Source: an uncultured Eubacteriales bacterium
GTDB taxonomy: Bacteria; Bacillota_A; Clostridia; Christensenellales; Aristaeellaceae
DNA: 14,620 bases
Reading direction: 5' to 3'
Assembly: GCA_902775835.1 (NCBI GenBank)
Contig: CACYNZ010000049.1
Coordinates: 1 to 14,620, forward strand
Below the pieces are notes generated by a model. It was not told the DNA's origin. It saw only the letters and a program-made list of their open reading frames with translations, and did no database searches. Of this stretch, positions 13,075 through 14,620 are shown piece after piece (position 1 is the stretch's first letter; each line of letters starts with the position of its first letter). The translations under genes and the position numbers were made by a program.

Positions 13075-13938
13075 ATGGCAAGGAAAGACTCGGAGCATCA
13101 GAAGAAATCCATGAGCGCGCTGTTCCGCGGCAGGGCAATCTTCAAGCCGCTGAATACAGGCTGGATCAATGACAATGTGGCCTGCGTGCGGGAATGGATT
13201 GCCAATATTTTCTTTTATACCAAAAACGGCGTCACCATCATGATTGACGCCGGCTACAATTATGAAAGACTCCGGGAGAAAATGGGCTGGCTGGACCTGG
13301 ATCCGGATTCCATCCGTCATATCCTGATCACCCATCAGGACACGGACCATGTTGGCGCGCTGGAAAACGACAGCGAGCAGCTGTTCCGGAACGCCACGGT
13401 GTACATCGGCGAGATCGAGAACCGCTATCTGACCGGCGAGGTCCGGCGCAAGGTGTTCCATGGCTTCTACAGGCTGCCCATGGTGAAAAGTGACAACCGG
13501 AGGGAACTGCTCAGGGACGGGCAGGTGTTCAGCATCGGTGACATCAAAATCGAATGCATCCTGGTGCCGGGGCATACCTGGGGACATATGGTGTACCTGA
13601 TCGATGACCAGTATCTGTTCACCGGCGATACCATCTGGTTTGGCGCGGACGGCGGGTACAGTTTCATCAGCACCCTGGCGGAGGATAACCGTCTGGCGGT
13701 GCAGAGCCTGGAAAAGCTGGAAAAGAATATCCGGTCCAGAAAGCGGCCCATATCCGTGATCACCGGGCATACCGGCTGGACGGATGACCTGGATTTTGTG
13801 TTTGCCCACCGCGGGGAAATCTGCAGGCCGTTTACCAGGCACTATACGGATCCGGAAGCGCCCTATGACGGCTATGTGGAGGACGATGACACCGAGGCAA
13901 AGGCGCGGACGGTCCTGCTTGCCAGGAAGGGATCGTGA
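13075..13938 (+). CDS. MBL-fold metallohydrolase (glyoxalase II-like)
   Basis: This 287-aa protein has the metallo-beta-lactamase fold: THQDTDHVG with H87, D89, D91 and H92, PGHTWGH with H167, FTGDTIW with D185 and ITGHTGW with H232. This set builds a two-metal hydrolase site; as in the other MBL protein of this window, Asp replaces the middle His of HxHxDH. The N-terminal part (FKPLNTGWINDNVACVREW) is unlike AHL lactonases, and the two MBL proteins are not obvious close copies. It could cleave a thioester, ester or lactone. It is cytosolic. AGGAGG (13061-13066) is 8 bases before ATG 13075, 14 bases after the methyltransferase gene, so tight co-translation is likely. Confidence 0.87.
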   Translation: MARKDSEHQKKSMSALFRGRAIFKPLNTGWINDNVACVREWIANIFFYTKNGVTIMIDAGYNYERLREKMGWLDLDPDSIRHILITHQDTDHVGALENDSEQLFRNATVYIGEIENRYLTGEVRRKVFHGFYRLPMVKSDNRRELLRDGQVFSIGDIKIECILVPGHTWGHMVYLIDDQYLFTGDTIWFGADGGYSFISTLAEDNRLAVQSLEKLEKNIRSRKRPISVITGHTGWTDDLDFVFAHRGEICRPFTRHYTDPEAPYDGYVEDDDTEAKARTVLLARKGS

Positions 13939-14001
13939 AATCCGTGCAGTGCCCGGGGCTGTGAGGGCGAGGCATCATCGAAGGGAAGGGTGAGCATACC
14001 G

Positions 14002-14620
14002 ATGAAAAAGAAAAACGCCGCGCTGATCTGCGGCATGCTGGGCTGCCTCTGCTATGGCGGCGGGGACTGGCTGATGCTCTACGGGGACCCGGCCTGTGCA
14101 GGCGCGCTTTCCTGGCTGACAGCGGGTGCGGCGGCAATCTCCCAGTGGCGGTACAATCTGGCCATGGCACTGGCTTTCCCGGGCATCATCCTGTACGGAA
14201 TTGCGCTGTTTGCCGTGGAGGGATACATCCGGGCCGAACGTCACAGAAAGGTCTACCATTACCTGAACGCGTTCGGGCTGACGCCCTGGATTGCGCTGCA
14301 TCTTTTCTATGTGATGATCCTGACCCTGTTTTCCTGGATGCACGGGAACGGATATGCCGCGGAGGCGCTGCGCGTCTGCGAGGGTCTGTATGCCAGCCTG
14401 TCCTGGCTGGTGCCCGTGTGTGAGGCGCTGATGCTGCCCGTCTTCCTGTACTGGTTTTACCTGCAGATTTCCGGAAAGACCGTTTTTCCCATATGGATGG
14501 CCTTCACCAATGTTCTTGTGATATATGCGGTGCTGAAAGGCATATCCCTGTGCATGCCGGTCAGTGCGTTCCGGCTGGGGTTCACCAACGGACTGATGAG
14601 CGAGAGCATGATCCTGTGGT
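14002..14620 (+). CDS. Polytopic membrane protein, copy 2 (runs off the right edge)
   Basis: The open frame from ATG 14002 continues without a stop to the window end, giving 206 residues. It has about six hydrophobic segments and resembles the protein at 10225-10941: GGDWLMLYG in the first helix, RYNLAMALAFPGIILYG near residue 50, a SGKTVFP loop before the fifth helix and a polar FTNGLMSESMILW motif near the end. By comparison, about 25-30 residues are missing. The same tentative DUF6796 label applies. AAGGGAAGGGTGA (13981-13993) is the likely ribosome binding site. It follows the MBL gene by 63 bases with no terminator seen, so it may be in the same operon. No enzymatic motif is visible. Confidence 0.75.
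   Translation, partial: MKKKNAALICGMLGCLCYGGGDWLMLYGDPACAGALSWLTAGAAAISQWRYNLAMALAFPGIILYGIALFAVEGYIRAERHRKVYHYLNAFGLTPWIALHLFYVMILTLFSWMHGNGYAAEALRVCEGLYASLSWLVPVCEALMLPVFLYWFYLQISGKTVFPIWMAFTNVLVIYAVLKGISLCMPVSAFRLGFTNGLMSESMILW

Noticed and set aside
1..14620. CRISPR arrays, tRNA, rRNA, complete insertion sequences or integrases
   Set aside because: No regularly spaced repeats, no tRNA-like cloverleaf and no transposase or integrase motifs were seen on either strand.

Overview
The window looks like a piece of a GC-rich Bacillota (Firmicutes) chromosome, probably from a gut-associated member of Clostridia or Erysipelotrichia. The evidence is the strong AGGAGG-type ribosome binding sites, TTGACA/TATAAT promoters, hairpin-plus-T-run terminators, a radical SAM cassette of a type common in gut Firmicutes, and paired ABC half-transporters next to a TetR regulator. 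I cannot name a genus. No rRNA, tRNA, CRISPR array or complete insertion sequence was seen. No gap between features exceeds about 200 bases.

Left part (1-2510). The window opens with a hairpin and the decayed C-terminal tail of a short-chain dehydrogenase. A strong bidirectional terminator follows. Next is a leftward three-gene cassette: a MarR regulator, a 233-aa radical SAM protein and a 306-aa radical SAM protein, with overlapping reading frames. This matches the 'radical SAM mobile pair' arrangement. Its promoter carries a nearly perfect 18-bp inverted repeat over the -10 box, a good candidate MarR operator. A second promoter fires rightward from the same gap.

Middle part (2570-5900). 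A rightward group encodes a TetR-type regulator, a metallo-beta-lactamase-fold protein of the N-acyl-homoserine-lactonase type and a DltE-like short-chain dehydrogenase. The leader between tetR and the lactonase gene is unusual. It holds a palindrome, a TATAAT box, and a long inverted repeat that can trap the lactonase ribosome binding site in read-through transcripts only. A 12-bp bidirectional terminator separates this group from a leftward PlsC-like acyltransferase with its own good promoter.

Right part (5870-14620). A second TetR gene has the palindrome GTGTTAGCTAACAC over its own transcription start. Two close copies of the same site lie just upstream of a long rightward gene run. That run encodes two ABC half-transporters (probably a heterodimer), a polytopic membrane protein, a membrane-anchored methyltransferase, a small membrane protein of unknown function, a second methyltransferase, an MBL-fold hydrolase, and a second polytopic membrane protein that looks paralogous to the first and is cut by the window edge. 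Gaps are short (about 100 bases at most) and show no obvious terminator, so one operon of at least 8 kb under TetR control is plausible. The combination suggests transport and modification (methylation, hydrolysis) of a small, perhaps hydrophobic, molecule. The substrate cannot be read from the sequence. This operon is the best candidate in the window for an undescribed system.
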